A stretch of 64,000 bases of DNA from Hyphomonadaceae bacterium. GTDB lineage: Bacteria; Pseudomonadota; Alphaproteobacteria; Caulobacterales; Aquidulcibacteraceae. The position numbers were made by a program, and so were the translations under genes. The stretch spans positions 391,080-455,079 of the forward strand of contig JAHDXR010000001.1 of NCBI GenBank assembly GCA_023384105.1. The letters are read 5' to 3'. Positions 18,628 through 27,618 of this stretch are shown here, piece by piece (position 1 is the first letter of the stretch; every line of letters starts with the position of its first letter). Under the pieces are notes generated by a model that saw nothing but the letters and a program-made list of their open reading frames with translations, ran no database searches and was not told the DNA's origin.

Positions 18628-19230
18628 ATGATCCGCGCCCTGTTCATGAGCCTGCTGTTCCTGGCGGCGTGCGCGCCTGCGGAGACCGCGGCGCAAGCGC
18701 AGGCTACGCCGCCGTCGCGTGCGGGGCTTGAAGAGGCGGTGTTCGCCGGCGGCTGCTTCTGGTGCGTGGAGCACGACATGGGCGCCATTCCCGGCGTGGC
18801 CGAAGTGATGAGCGGCTACACCGGCGGGCGCAACGCCAACCCGACCTATGAGAACCATCCCGGCCACTACGAAGCCGTGCGCGTGCGCTACGATCCGAAC
18901 GCGATCAGCTATCGCCAGCTGGTCGATCTCTACTGGCGCTACACCGATCCGACCGACGGCGGCGGCCAGTTCTGCGATCGCGGGGCGAGCTATCGGCCGG
19001 CGGTCTTCGTCACGCCGGCGCAGCGCGCCGACGCGGAAGCAAGCAAGGCCGCCGTGATCGCGAGCGGGCGTGTGAACGGGCGCGTGATCACGCCGATCCT
19101 GCCGCTCGGCCCGTTCTGGGAAGCGGAGGAATATCATCGCGACTACGCGCGTCGGAATCCCGAACGTTACGCCGCCTATCGTGCAGCATGCGGGCGCGAT
19201 CGCGTGCTGCGCCAAGTATGGCGGCGCTAA
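18628..19230 (+). CDS. msrA: Peptide-methionine (S)-S-oxide reductase MsrA, predicted lipoprotein
   Basis: 200-residue MsrA that repairs oxidised methionine. Catalytic motif GGCFWCVEHDM, then GYTGGRNANPTYE, a family-typical segment, and GPFWEAEEYHRDY. Unlike the usual cytosolic form it starts with a signal peptide (MIRALFMSLLFLAACAP) whose LAAC lipobox predicts a periplasmic lipoprotein. The ATG at 18628 gives the shortest signal; 18592 is possible. MsrB is not adjacent. An R1 repeat follows. Confidence 0.93.
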   Translation: MIRALFMSLLFLAACAPAETAAQAQATPPSRAGLEEAVFAGGCFWCVEHDMGAIPGVAEVMSGYTGGRNANPTYENHPGHYEAVRVRYDPNAISYRQLVDLYWRYTDPTDGGGQFCDRGASYRPAVFVTPAQRADAEASKAAVIASGRVNGRVITPILPLGPFWEAEEYHRDYARRNPERYAAYRAACGRDRVLRQVWRR

Positions 19231-19239
19231 TACTCGCCC

Positions 19240-19343
19240 CATGGACCGCCGGCGCCCTCGCCGGCATGCGCCCTATCGAACAAGCGCCTACGCTTGTCGG
19301 TAGCTGTCGCTGCCCGTGCCGGCGAGGGCGCCGGCGCTCCGTG
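19240..19343. repeat. R1 palindromic doublet, copy at msrA/trcR
   Basis: Arms ATGGACCGCCGGCGCC and GGCGCCGGCGCTCC with inner CTCGCCGGC and GCCGGCGAG. The centre holds CTATCGAACAAGCGCC and GCTTGTCGGTAGC, shared with copies at 42870, 58162 and partly 11371. It lies between the convergent msrA and trcR ends. Confidence 0.85.
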
Positions 19344-19350
19344 GCTTGCG

Positions 19351-19989
19351 CTAGTTTTGCGTCTCTTCGTCCGTGCGTTCGTACACCTCAGCCGGCACCG
19401 TTTCCTGCGCGGCCTTCAGCGTCTTGGCTTCGGCTTTCGCGGCGCGCGCGTCGGCGCGGGCTTTCGCGGCGGCGGCTTCGGCGACGACGGCGTCGAGTTC
19501 GATCTGGCTGCAGAGGCCGATCGTGACCGGATCGACCGGCTTGATGTTCGGCGAGTTCCAGTGGGTGCGGTTGCGCACCTGCTCGATCGTGGCCTTGGTG
19601 GTGCCGATCAGCTTCACGATCTTGGAGTCCGGCACTTCCGGGTGATTTTTGAGGAACCAGGCGATGGCGTCCGGGCGGTCCTGGCGCCGCGCGATCGGGG
19701 TGTAGCGGGCCCCGCGCTTTTTCACCTGCGGCAGGTCGATGCGCTTCTGCTCGAGCGGCTTCAGCTTGTAGGTTTCGTCGGCCTCGCCCTTGGCGATCTC
19801 TTCGCGCGAGAGGAAGCCCCCGGCGATCGGGTCGACGCCGCGAATGCCTTTCGCCACGTCTTCATTGGCGATGCCTTGCACTTCGAGCGGGTGCAGGCCG
19901 CAGAATTCGGCGATCTGGCTGAAGGCGAGCGAGGTGTTTTCGATCAGCCACACGGCGGTGGCCTTCGGCATCAGGACGTTCGAGGTCAT
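19351..19989 (-). CDS. trcR: Cell cycle transcriptional regulator TrcR (DUF1013)
   Basis: 212-residue protein of the alphaproteobacterial DUF1013 family, named TrcR in databases. It begins TSNVLMPKATAVWLIENTSL, with AEFCGLHPLEVQGIANEDVA and an HTH-like segment SKIVKLIGTTKATIEQVRNRTHWNS. The C-terminal 50 residues are an Ala/Lys/Glu-rich helix (AEAAAAKARADARAAKAE). Length and order are normal. It is monocistronic; a terminator-like hairpin lies in its upstream region (20010-20038). Confidence 0.9.
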   Translation of the reverse strand: MTSNVLMPKATAVWLIENTSLAFSQIAEFCGLHPLEVQGIANEDVAKGIRGVDPIAGGFLSREEIAKGEADETYKLKPLEQKRIDLPQVKKRGARYTPIARRQDRPDAIAWFLKNHPEVPDSKIVKLIGTTKATIEQVRNRTHWNSPNIKPVDPVTIGLCSQIELDAVVAEAAAAKARADARAAKAEAKTLKAAQETVPAEVYERTDEETQN

Positions 19990-20009
19990 GGGCTGGGCTC
20001 CGGATACGC

Positions 20010-20038
20010 AAAAGCGCCCGGCGTCGTCGCCAGGCGCT
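20010..20038 (-). terminator. Terminator-like hairpin upstream of trcR
   Basis: On the minus strand, arms AGCGCCtGGCG and CGCCgGGCGCT with a 4-base loop are followed by TTTT, about 20-30 bases before the trcR ATG. It could end read-through from upstream or act as a leader attenuator. One mismatch in the stem. Confidence 0.5.
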
Positions 20039-20211
20039 CAACGGGCCGATGGAGCAACGGGCTGACGGATCCGGGCGCGGACCAAGTCAGTTGCCGGGGC
20101 ATATAGCGGCGCCGCGGCGGAAATGGAAGGCGAAAACGCGCCATTCCGGCGTTCCGGAACCTGCCGGCGCGGGCGGCCGTTTGTCAGGTCCCTGAGTAGA
20201 GGTCCTGCCCC

Positions 20212-20397
20212 ATGGCCAAGCCGCGCAAGCATCCGGAAGCGTCCAAGACCGCGAGGGCGGGCGTGAAGCCCGGCGAGACGCCGAATACCGACGCGTCACG
20301 CCGCCCGGGCCGCCCGGTGGACGAAGAGGACGTGTTCGGCGGCGCCGAACGGACGAAAAAGACCAAGAACGTGAAGTCCGGCAGCGCCAAGCCCTGA
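20212..20397 (+). CDS. Small disordered basic protein
   Basis: 61 residues, MAKPRKHPEASKTARAG..., rich in Lys, Pro, Gly and Thr, with DEEDVFGGAER in the middle and a basic tail. It looks intrinsically disordered with no recognised family. The ribosome-binding site is weak (GAGG, distant). It sits 8 bp from the convergent end of the quinone oxidoreductase gene. Coding status is plausible but unproven. Confidence 0.4.
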   Translation: MAKPRKHPEASKTARAGVKPGETPNTDASRRPGRPVDEEDVFGGAERTKKTKNVKSGSAKP

Positions 20398-20405
20398 GGC
20401 GCGGC

Positions 20406-21365
20406 TTACATCGTCAGCACGATCTTGCCTGCGTGCGCGCCGCTCTGCAGGCGCGCGTGGGCGGCTTCGGCTTCCGTGAGCGGGAAGGCGGAGTCGATCA
20501 CCGGCTTGACCTTGCCCGCCTCGACCCAGGGCCAGACCTGGCGCTCCACCGCGCGCGCGATCCGCGCCTTCTCCTCGTTCGGGCGCGAGCGCAGCGTCGA
20601 GCCGGTCAGCGTCAGGCGCTTCAGCATCAGCCGCATCAGGTTGAGTTCGACCTGCGGACCTTGCAGGAAGGCGATCATCACGCAGCGGCCGCGATCGTTG
20701 AGCAGGTTGAGATTCTTCTGCACGTACGGCCCGCCGACCATGTCGAGCACCACGTCGGCGCCGCCGAGATCGCGCACGACCGCTTCGAAGTCTTCGCTGC
20801 GATAGTTGACGCCGCGGTCGGCGCCGAGCCTCTCGCACAGCTTCACCTTGGCGTCGTCGCCGGCGGTGGCGAACACGCGCGCGCCATGGGCCTTCGCCAT
20901 CTGGATCGCCGTGGTGCCGATGCCCGAAGCGCCGCCATGGACGAGCAGGGTTTCGCCCGGCTGCAGCGCGGCGGCGTCGAACACGTTGGCCCACACGGTC
21001 ATGACGGTTTCCGGCAGCGCCGCCGCTTCGATCGGCGAGAGCCCGGCCGGGATCGGCAGCACCGCGCCTTCGTGCGCGGTCGCGAACTCGGCGTAGCCGC
21101 CGCCCGCGAGCAGCGCCGTCACCTTGTCGCCAACATGCCAGCGCGCGACGCCGGCGCCCAGCTCCACGATTTCGCCGGCGGCCTCCAGCCCGAGCGCCGG
21201 CGGCGCGCCGGGCGGCGGGGGATAAAGGCCCGCCCGCTGCATCAGGTCGGGACGGTTCACGCCGGCGGCGGCGACCCGGATCAGCACGTCGTGCGGGCCG
21301 GGGCGGGGAACGTCGTCCGTCACCACGGTGAGCGGCCGGTCCGGCGCATGAGCCACCCTGCGCAT
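20406..21365 (-). CDS. NAD(P)H quinone oxidoreductase, PIG3/TP53I3-like MDR family
   Basis: 319-residue zinc-less medium-chain reductase. The GroES-like half has VNRPDLMQRAGLYPPPPGAP, a PIG3-type signature, then LGLEAAGEIVELG. The Rossmann half shows LLVHGGASGIGTTAIQMAKA for NADPH binding. The family reduces quinones or other electrophiles. The start at MRRVAHAPD (21365) is preferred because upstream residues to 21410 are unrelated. It is divergent from the DUF1192-rcdA pair, with 78 bp between. Confidence 0.88.
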   Translation of the reverse strand: MRRVAHAPDRPLTVVTDDVPRPGPHDVLIRVAAAGVNRPDLMQRAGLYPPPPGAPPALGLEAAGEIVELGAGVARWHVGDKVTALLAGGGYAEFATAHEGAVLPIPAGLSPIEAAALPETVMTVWANVFDAAALQPGETLLVHGGASGIGTTAIQMAKAHGARVFATAGDDAKVKLCERLGADRGVNYRSEDFEAVVRDLGGADVVLDMVGGPYVQKNLNLLNDRGRCVMIAFLQGPQVELNLMRLMLKRLTLTGSTLRSRPNEEKARIARAVERQVWPWVEAGKVKPVIDSAFPLTEAEAAHARLQSGAHAGKIVLTM

Positions 21366-21443
21366 TGTCTGCGGTTTCAGCACGCCCGTCTCCCTTATGC
21401 TCCAGGCCAATCCGGGCTATGTTGGCCCAGGAGGTTGGCCCCA

Positions 21444-21644
21444 ATGATCGACGACGATCCTTTCGCTCCGGCAGTACGCAAACCGCTCCCGCTCGAAGCG
21501 CAACTGGAAAATGCGTCGATCGACGATCTTGAGGCCCGCATCGAACGGCTCAAGGCTGAAATCACAGCCTGCGAAAAAGCCATCCAGGCCAAACGCGCGC
21601 AGCGCGCTGCGGCAGATTCTGTATTTGGCGCTCAGCCGTCTTGA
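21444..21644 (+). CDS. DUF1192 family small protein
   Basis: 66 residues: MIDDDPFAPAVRKPL, then a coiled-coil helix (SIDDLEARIERLKAEITACE). This short acidic start plus one helix defines DUF1192, found widely in alphaproteobacteria; function unknown. CAGGAGG precedes the ATG. It lies 42 bp before rcdA on the same strand, so it is probably cotranscribed with that cell-cycle gene. Confidence 0.85.
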   Translation: MIDDDPFAPAVRKPLPLEAQLENASIDDLEARIERLKAEITACEKAIQAKRAQRAAADSVFGAQPS

Positions 21645-21686
21645 TTTTTGGGCCATGCGGCCCGCTCCTTGCGATTTCACGGGCCC

Positions 21687-22208
21687 ATGACCGATACGAC
21701 GCAAGCTTCCCCAACCAAGAGCGGTTTCGACCCGCAGCGGGCTCTCGATTTCGCCCGTTCGGAGGTGTTCGAACGCACCTTCAAAGAGGGCATGGCCTTG
21801 GTTGAGGAAACCGCGGCCTATCTCGACGGCCCTGGCCGGGCCGCCTCCAAGCGCCTGTCGCGAGCTGCGGCGCTCGCCTATGCCGGCGAGAGCATGCGGC
21901 TGACGACGCGGCTGATGCAGGTGGCCTCGTGGCTGCTGGTGCAGCGCGCGGTGCGCGACGGCGAGATCCAGCTGGCCGAGGCCGCCAGCGAGAAATACCG
22001 CCTGATCGCCCGCGACAGCCAGCCGGGTCCGGGCTTCGCCGGCGCGGACGAACTGCCGGCGGCGCTGAAATCGCTGATCGTGCGCGGCGCGGCGATCTAT
22101 GAGCGCGTACGCCGCCTGGATGAGAGCATGTACGAGAGCGGCCCGGTGGAAGTGGCGAACCCGGTTTCCGACCAGCTGGCCAAGCTACAGCAGGCCTTCG
22201 GCCGCTAA
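21687..22208 (+). CDS. rcdA: RcdA, regulator of CtrA degradation (DUF1465)
   Basis: 173-residue helical adaptor. In Caulobacter RcdA helps deliver CtrA and other substrates to the ClpXP protease through the CpdR/PopA hierarchy. Family-typical segments are FKEGMALVEETAAYLDGPGR and ALAYAGESMRLTTRLMQVAS followed by WLLVQRAV, nearly invariant in DUF1465. Length is as expected. The ATG at 21687 follows a weak site; 21648 would add 13 residues. Presence implies a CtrA-ClpXP cell-cycle circuit in this organism. Confidence 0.9.
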   Translation: MTDTTQASPTKSGFDPQRALDFARSEVFERTFKEGMALVEETAAYLDGPGRAASKRLSRAAALAYAGESMRLTTRLMQVASWLLVQRAVRDGEIQLAEAASEKYRLIARDSQPGPGFAGADELPAALKSLIVRGAAIYERVRRLDESMYESGPVEVANPVSDQLAKLQQAFGR

Positions 22209-22231
22209 GCCGCCGCGCGATCGTCGCTCCT

Positions 22232-22340
22232 CCGCTTCCCGACCGCAGCGCCGGGACCCAGGGGCAAACCCACCACGCTTCACCCCCTGGCCCCGGCTCG
22301 CACCCCGGCTCAAGGCCGGGGCCGCGTCCGGGGAGCGGGG
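22232..22340. repeat. Dispersed intergenic repeat, family R3, copy 3
   Basis: Starts CCGCTTCCCGACCGCAGCG and ends GTCCGGGGAGCGGGG, with CCCAGGGGC and CCCCTGGCCCCGG inside. Same orientation as the copy at 16375. It lies between rcdA and the convergent rpmE. Confidence 0.75.
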
Positions 22341-22357
22341 CGGCGGCAAACAAAACA

Positions 22358-22383
22358 AAGGCGCCGGATCGCTCCGGCGCCTT
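22358..22383 (-). terminator. rpmE: Intrinsic terminator of rpmE
   Basis: Perfect stem AAGGCGCCGGA / TCCGGCGCCTT with a 4-base loop. On the minus strand it is followed by a T-rich run (TTTGTTTTGTTTG), so it ends the rpmE transcript and may also stop rcdA read-through. Confidence 0.85.
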
Positions 22384-22408
22384 GTCGTACTGAAGCCGTG
22401 AAGCCGGC

Positions 22409-22636
22409 TTACTTCTTCTTGATGAAGCCGCCGAACTTGTCGTTGAAGCGCGAGACGCGGCCGCCGCGGTCCATCAGATGCTGGCTGCCGCCGGTCCAGG
22501 CCGGGTGCGACTTGGGGTCGATGTCCAGCGCCAGCGTGGCGCCGTCCTCGCCCCAGGTGGAGCGGGTCTTGAACGTGGAGCCGTCGGTCATCTGGACGGT
22601 GATGATGTGGTAGTCGGGATGGCCTTCGGACTTCAT
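22409..22636 (-). CDS. rpmE: 50S ribosomal protein bL31
   Basis: 75-residue bL31. It starts [19 protein letters not shown], then [28 protein letters not shown] and [15 protein letters not shown]. The Cys motif of zinc-type L31 is absent (no CxxC), so this is the zinc-free C- form, often insensitive to zinc starvation. The ATG at 22636 matches the family start; an ATG at 22696 would add 20 residues. Monocistronic with its own terminator. Confidence 0.95.
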   Translation of the reverse strand: MKSEGHPDYHIITVQMTDGSTFKTRSTWGEDGATLALDIDPKSHPAWTGGSQHLMDRGGRVSRFNDKFGGFIKKK

Positions 22637-22802
22637 GACCGGATTCCTGGGGAAAATTGAAGCGGCGCTGATAGCGGAAAGCGCCCGGAAGGGCAAGGAG
22701 GCGAAATGCCGGCGGGCTTCGGCGACGGAACCTTGGTTTCCGCCGCCGCCTGCCGGCCGTGGCGGAAAAGCCGGATTCCGGCAGCGGCCGGGAGGTCGCC
22801 GC

Positions 22803-24029
22803 CTAGGCGACGCTCTCGCCCGGCCCGGGCTGCGGCACGGGTTTCACGGCGGGGGCCTCGGGCGCCAGCCGCAGCAGGAACGGGTTGAGCGCGATCGAGA
22901 TCAGCGCGGCGGCGAGGATCAAATTGTAGGTCTCGCTCGACATCACTTCGAGCTGCAGCCCGAGACCGGCCAGCACGAACGAGAACTCGCCGATCTGCGC
23001 CAGGCCCATCGCCATGACGATGCTGGCGTGCGGCGGCTGGTTCATCCAGCGCATCAGCATGTGGGCGAGGCCCGCCTTGCCGGCGACGACGATGGCGACC
23101 ACGGCTGCGACCGCGAGCGGATGGCGCATCAGCACGCCGGGATCGAACAGCATGCCGACGGCGACGAAGAACAGCACCGCGAAGGTGTCGCGCAGCGGCA
23201 GCGAATCCTCGGCCACCTTGTGGCTGAACCTGGTGCCGTTGAGCGCCAGCCCGCCGAGGAAGGCGCCCAGCGCGAAGCTGGCGCCGAACCAGAAATAGGC
23301 GGCCCAGGCCACGCCCAGCGCCAGCGCCAGCGTGCCGAGCGACAACAGCTCGCGCGACTTGGTGTGCGCGATCTGGATGATCAGCCACGGGAAGAAGCGC
23401 GCGCCGATCACCAGGATCAGGGCGACGAAGCCGGCGATCTTGGCGAAGGTCATGCCCAGCGCGCCGACGATGCGCCACGGCGAGAGGCTCGCGCCCTCGG
23501 CTGAGGTCGCCCATACCAGCGCCGGCAGCACGACGATGGCGAGCACGATCAGCAGATCTTCCACCAGCAGCCAGGATACGCCGATGCGGCCGGCTTCCGT
23601 TTTCAAGAGCTTGCGGTCTTCGAGCGCGCGCAGAAACACGATCGTGCTGGCGACGGAGAGCGACGCGCCCAGGATTATGCTTTCGATCGCCGGCAGTCCG
23701 AGCCCGAGGCCGCCGAGAAAGCCCAGCGCGCCGGCGGCGAGAGTATGCGCCACCGATCCCGGCACGGCCACCCAGCGCACCGACCAGATGTCGTTGACCG
23801 AGATTTTGAGCCCGACGCCGAACATCAGCAGGATGACGCCGATCTCGGAGAGCTGCAGCGCAAGCTCCACGTCCCCGGTGAAGCCGGGCGTGTAGGGGCC
23901 GACCGCGAGACCGGCGAGCAGATAGCCGACGACGGGCGAGAGGCGGAAGCGCTGGGCGACGAAGCCGAAGACGAAGGCCAAGACAATCGCGCCCACCAGG
24001 GTCGTGATCAGCGCGTATTTGTCTTCCAT
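22803..24029 (-). CDS. Cation:proton antiporter (CPA2/KefB-like), no RCK domain
   Basis: 408-residue inner-membrane protein with about 12 hydrophobic segments. CPA2 features are the first helix pair [29 protein letters not shown] and [33 protein letters not shown] near the end is typical of KefB and YbaL. It stops after the transmembrane part with a short Pro-rich tail and lacks the cytosolic TrkA-N domain of KefB/YbaL. The start at 24029 is chosen by the [11 protein letters not shown] membrane start. Ion specificity (K+ or Na+) is unknown. Confidence 0.9.
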   Translation of the reverse strand: MEDKYALITTLVGAIVLAFVFGFVAQRFRLSPVVGYLLAGLAVGPYTPGFTGDVELALQLSEIGVILLMFGVGLKISVNDIWSVRWVAVPGSVAHTLAAGALGFLGGLGLGLPAIESIILGASLSVASTIVFLRALEDRKLLKTEAGRIGVSWLLVEDLLIVLAIVVLPALVWATSAEGASLSPWRIVGALGMTFAKIAGFVALILVIGARFFPWLIIQIAHTKSRELLSLGTLALALGVAWAAYFWFGASFALGAFLGGLALNGTRFSHKVAEDSLPLRDTFAVLFFVAVGMLFDPGVLMRHPLAVAAVVAIVVAGKAGLAHMLMRWMNQPPHASIVMAMGLAQIGEFSFVLAGLGLQLEVMSSETYNLILAAALISIALNPFLLRLAPEAPAVKPVPQPGPGESVA

Positions 24030-24159
24030 GCCGGCTTGGTCCTTCGCGTCGCCGATGGATAAACGCACGCCGGGGCGCGAGAGCGCAAGGGCTGGTTTAG
24101 CCGCCGCGCACACGCCGCTCATGCTTTATGCGGATGCGATCGTGTGCGCTGCAGAGTCC

Positions 24160-24320
24160 GTGGAATATCGGACGCGGGACAGACACGGAAACGCTGATTG
24201 CCGGCTGGAAGCCGGCGGTCCGAAGCGGCGCCGTTTTGCCAGTTCTGCAAAGCGAGTAGCGGCGGGTCCGCTTCGGACCGCCGGCTTCCAGCCGGCAATC
24301 CCGCTTCATCCTGTACGTAG
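24160..24320. repeat. R1 palindrome (TTCCAGCCGGC variant), best inverted copy
   Basis: A 319-bp gene-free gap. After a tag-like GGAATATCGGACGCG (from 24160), 24197-24299 forms an inverted repeat whose outer 32 bases pair perfectly (starting ATTGCCGGCTGG; ending CCAGCCGGCAAT). The flanks GGAAACGCTG and CCGCTTCATCCTG recur at 37110-37165 and 59055-59105. No gene seen. Confidence 0.85.
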
Positions 24321-24348
24321 GATGACTTGGTTAGCGAGTGTCCGGCGG

Positions 24349-25683
24349 TTACAGTCCCACCCGCGCCAGCGCTTCGCTTTGCCGCGCCGCCAGCGCCTCG
24401 GCCGAGAAGCCTTCGACGCTGTCGGCGAACATGGCGCCTAAGTTCAGTTCGGCGCGCAGATGCAGGAAGGCGGCGCCGAGGCCGATGGCGGCGCGGTCCA
24501 TGAACACGAACTCGCGCGGGATCAGGACGGGGCCGAGCGTCTTGAGGCGCTTGCGCACCTCGAAGGCTTCGCGGCGGCCGTACTGCGCAGGCGGCACGTC
24601 GTCGGCGATGGTGCGGACGCGGTCGTCGAGCAGCGGGCCGTAGATGAAGCGCGCCCACATGGTCAGCGCATCGATCAATTCGGCGTTCAGGTTCTTAAAG
24701 CCCCAGATCTCATACGAGTGCGCGACCTGATCCATGTCCTCGGCCTTGAGGCCGCGCCAGAGACCGACGACGCCTTCGAGGAAGCGCGCCGGAAAGACGC
24801 GGACGCAGCCGAAGTCGATGAGATGCAGCCGCTCGGCGTTTTCGGTGAGGGCGTAGTTGCCGAGATGGGGGTCGCCGTGGATGACGCCGTAATGCGTCAT
24901 CGGCCCCCACCAGGCCTTGAACAGCAGTTCGGCGATGCGGTTGCGGGTGTCCTGCGGCGCGTCCAGCCAATGCATGAGGCCGCGCCCTTCGAGCCAGGTC
25001 ATGGTGAGCAGGCGCTTGCTGGACAGCTCCTCCAGCGGCTCGGGCGTTCTGATGCGCGGCTCGTCGGCCAGCATCAGCGCAAACAGGCGCATGTGCTTCA
25101 GCTCGCGCGCGTAATCCAATTCCTCGCGCAGCCGCTCGCCGACCTCCTCGATCGCCTCGGTGCTGTCGATGGTCCTGTCCATCGACTTGAACAGGTTGAG
25201 CAGCGTCTTGAGCTGGCCGAGATCGGCTTCGACGGCGCTCGCCATGTCCGGATATTGCAGCTTGCAGGCGAGGGCGCGCCCGTCATGCGCGACAGCGCGG
25301 TGCACCTGGCCGAGGGAGGCCGCCGCCGCGGCTTCGCGCTCGAAGCTCGCAAACCTGGTTTCCCAGTTCTCGCCGAGTTCGGCGCGCATGCGGCGCTGCA
25401 CGAACGGCCAGCCCATCGGCGGCGCCTGCGCCTGCAGTTTGCGGAATTCCTCGGCGTAGGCTTCGGGCAGCAGGTCGGGGATGGTGGCGAGCAGCTGCGC
25501 CACCTTCATCAGCGGGCCTTTGGATTGGCCGAGCGCCTTGCGCAGCGTGCGCGCGAGCGTCGCCTGGTCCGCGCCGGAGACGCGCGCGGCGACCGCGCCG
25601 GACATGTTGGCGCCCACTTTCGCCACGCGTCCGATGCGGGCGGTGATGCGGTTGCGCTCGGGGTCTTTGGGGGAGTCGCTCAC
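24349..25683 (-). CDS. ABC1/UbiB (COQ8, AarF) family atypical kinase
   Basis: 444 residues. The UbiB family supports ubiquinone biosynthesis or lipid homeostasis through an atypical kinase or ATPase. Seen here: the first family motif reads KVAQ (usually KxGQ), the Ala-rich loop AAAAASLGQVHRA, HGDPHLGNY in the catalytic loop and the DFG-like LIDFGCV. No C-terminal membrane helices are obvious. The start codon is GTG at 25683. An R4 repeat begins immediately upstream. Substrate unknown; the Gly-to-Ala change in the first motif occurs in other members I remember. Confidence 0.88.
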   Translation of the reverse strand: MSDSPKDPERNRITARIGRVAKVGANMSGAVAARVSGADQATLARTLRKALGQSKGPLMKVAQLLATIPDLLPEAYAEEFRKLQAQAPPMGWPFVQRRMRAELGENWETRFASFEREAAAAASLGQVHRAVAHDGRALACKLQYPDMASAVEADLGQLKTLLNLFKSMDRTIDSTEAIEEVGERLREELDYARELKHMRLFALMLADEPRIRTPEPLEELSSKRLLTMTWLEGRGLMHWLDAPQDTRNRIAELLFKAWWGPMTHYGVIHGDPHLGNYALTENAERLHLIDFGCVRVFPARFLEGVVGLWRGLKAEDMDQVAHSYEIWGFKNLNAELIDALTMWARFIYGPLLDDRVRTIADDVPPAQYGRREAFEVRKRLKTLGPVLIPREFVFMDRAAIGLGAAFLHLRAELNLGAMFADSVEGFSAEALAARQSEALARVGL

Positions 25684-25685
25684 TT

Positions 25686-25826
25686 GCCCCCTCCCCGCGA
25701 GAGGAGGGGGTTGGGAGCGGGGTGAAGCACCGACATTGTGCGCATGTGCGATGACTTTTGCGCACGCGTTTCAAAGCGTGGAGCTTCGCCCCGCCCCCCC
25801 GCCCCCTCCTCTCGCGGGGAGGGGGC
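25686..25826. repeat. Palindromic repeat, family R4, copy 1
   Basis: Long inverted repeat. The left arm is GCCCCCTCCCCGCGAGAG..., with GCGGGGTGAAGC inside, and the right arm ends CTCTCGCGGGGAGGGGGC. A second copy (53445-53590) is translated as part of the DUF559 gene. Here it fills the gap between the kinase start and tacA. Confidence 0.85.
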
Positions 25827-25911
25827 TTCGCGCTTGCTGATCGATGTGGTGAACACGGCGTTTATCTAGGGCCTGCGAAGACTTACGAAAATCGTATCCG
25901 AGTGTGCCATT

Positions 25912-25926
25912 TTAACGCGACCTGAA
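25912..25926. promoter_or_regulatory. Candidate CtrA-like box upstream of tacA
   Basis: TTAA-CGCGACC-TGAA, one base off the CtrA consensus TTAA-N7-TTAA, 75 bp before the tacA ATG. In Caulobacter tacA is activated by CtrA. A single near-match is weak evidence on its own. Confidence 0.4.
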
Positions 25927-26000
25927 CCTCCCGTGGTTATGGTCCCGCCAACGAACAGCGTTTCCACAAGAGAAACGCGTCGAAACATGGTGGGTTTTAC

Positions 26001-27497
26001 ATGGGCAAGACGATCCTGATCGTCGATGACGATCCGGCGCAGCGCCGCCTTCTGCAGGCGGCTGTGGAGCGCAACGGTTTCCTGACGCGTGCGGCCGAGA
26101 ACGGCGCCCAAGCGGTCGAGGCCGTCGACAAGCACGCCGACATCGACATCGTCCTGCTCGATCTCGTCATGCCGGGCATGAGCGGCCAGGAGGCGCTCAA
26201 GGAAATCCGCATGCGCCGCAGCGATCTGCCGTGCATCGTGCTGACCGCGTCCGGCGGCATCGACACGGTGGTGCAGGCGATGCAGGCGGGCGCGACCGAT
26301 TTCTTCGTGAAGCCGGCCTCGCCGGAGCGGATCATGGTGTCGATCCGCAACGCGCTCGAAATGTCGAATCTGAAGACCGAAGTGGTGCGCATGAAGAAGC
26401 GCGCTTCGGGCCAGATGGGCTTTGACGACATGGTCGCCAACGCGCCGGCGATGGCGCCGGTGGTGCGCATGGGCAAGCGCGCGGCGGCCTCCAACATTCC
26501 GGTGCTGATCACCGGCGAAAGCGGCGTCGGCAAGGAATTGCTGGCGCGCGCGATCCAGGGCGCGAGCGAGCGCGCGGGCCGTCCGTTCGTCACGGTGAAT
26601 TGCGGCGCCATCCCGGAGAATCTGGTCGAAAGCATTCTGTTCGGCCACGTGAAGGGCGCGTTCACCGGCGCGACGGACAATCACGCCGGCAAGTTCGCGG
26701 AAGCGAACGGCGGCACGCTGTTCCTCGACGAAGTCGGCGAACTGCCGCTCGACATGCAGGTGAAGCTGCTGCGCGTGCTGCAGGAAGGCGAGGTCGACCC
26801 GGTCGGCGCCAAGCGCCCGGTGAAGGTCGATGTCCGCATCATCAGCGCGACGAACAAGGATTTGTCGAAGCTGGTCGCAGACGGCGCCTTCCGCGAAGAT
26901 CTCTACTACCGCCTCAACGTATTCCCGATCGAAGCGCCGCCGCTGCGCGAGCGCAAGGAAGACTTGGCCGCGCTGGTGCAGCGCTTCATCGCCCGCTTCA
27001 ACGCGGAAGAGGGCCGCAACGTGCGCGGCTGCTCGCAGGCGACGATGCAGATGCTGATGGACTACGACTGGCCGGGCAACGTCCGCCAGCTCGAGAACAG
27101 CATCTTCCGCGCCGTGATCCTGTGCGAAGACGATCTGCTGCAGCCGGAGGACTTCCCGCAAATCTCCGGCATGAAGCCGCTGCTTGCCGCGAACGACGCG
27201 CTGCCGGCCGAGGTCCCCGCGCCGGCGAACGATCATCACACCACCGCCGCGCACGCGGCGTTCACACAGGTAATGGCGGAAGCCGCCGCCGCGCAGACGC
27301 CGCCGGTTCCCGTCTACGACGACGAAGGCCATCTGCGCCGGCTGGAGCAGATCGAACGCGACCTGATCGAACTCGCCATCGATCATTATGCGGGGCACAT
27401 GTCGGAAGTCGCCCGCCGCCTCGGCATCGGCCGCTCCACGCTCTACCGCAAGCTGCGCGAATACGGCCTGGAGGAGAGGGCGGCGGCTGAGGGGTAG
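26001..27497 (+). CDS. tacA: Sigma-54-dependent response regulator (TacA/NtrC type)
   Basis: 498-residue activator of sigma-54 RNA polymerase. Receiver domain at residues 1-120 with DD at 10-11 and phospho-acceptor Asp54 (VLLDLVMPG). AAA+ domain with Walker A GESGVGKE (172-179), the sigma-54 contact loop GAFTGA (219-224), LFLDEVGEL and [15 protein letters not shown]. Fis-type helix-turn-helix at the end ([18 protein letters not shown]). In Caulobacter TacA, phosphorylated via ShkA/ShpA, drives stalk and cell-pole genes. Orthology is inferred from architecture and cell-cycle neighbours (rcdA, gapR); another NtrC-family role cannot be excluded. Confidence 0.85.
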   Translation: MGKTILIVDDDPAQRRLLQAAVERNGFLTRAAENGAQAVEAVDKHADIDIVLLDLVMPGMSGQEALKEIRMRRSDLPCIVLTASGGIDTVVQAMQAGATDFFVKPASPERIMVSIRNALEMSNLKTEVVRMKKRASGQMGFDDMVANAPAMAPVVRMGKRAAASNIPVLITGESGVGKELLARAIQGASERAGRPFVTVNCGAIPENLVESILFGHVKGAFTGATDNHAGKFAEANGGTLFLDEVGELPLDMQVKLLRVLQEGEVDPVGAKRPVKVDVRIISATNKDLSKLVADGAFREDLYYRLNVFPIEAPPLRERKEDLAALVQRFIARFNAEEGRNVRGCSQATMQMLMDYDWPGNVRQLENSIFRAVILCEDDLLQPEDFPQISGMKPLLAANDALPAEVPAPANDHHTTAAHAAFTQVMAEAAAAQTPPVPVYDDEGHLRRLEQIERDLIELAIDHYAGHMSEVARRLGIGRSTLYRKLREYGLEERAAAEG

Positions 27498-27521
27498 TGC
27501 GCAAAGCGGTGCAGAATAAAG

Positions 27522-27616
27522 CCCGGACCGCCGGCGCCTCGCCGGCACAGCGCCATTTCCGCAAGCAACATCGCCTGGGGTCAGAGCAGCATGCCGGCGA
27601 GGCGCCGTCGGTCCGA
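27522..27616. repeat. R1 doublet left of RAYT
   Basis: Arms 27524-27546 and 27593-27615, beginning CGGACCGCCGGCGCCTCG and ending GGTCCG, with one mismatch (GCCGTCGG). Its right edge is 3 bp from the RAYT stop codon. Confidence 0.85.
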
Positions 27617-27618
27617 GT

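Noticed and set aside
25866..27548. 560-codon minus-strand frame opposite tacA
   Set aside because: tacA carries every expected domain motif; the opposite frame is His/Arg/Ala-rich without any recognisable domain.
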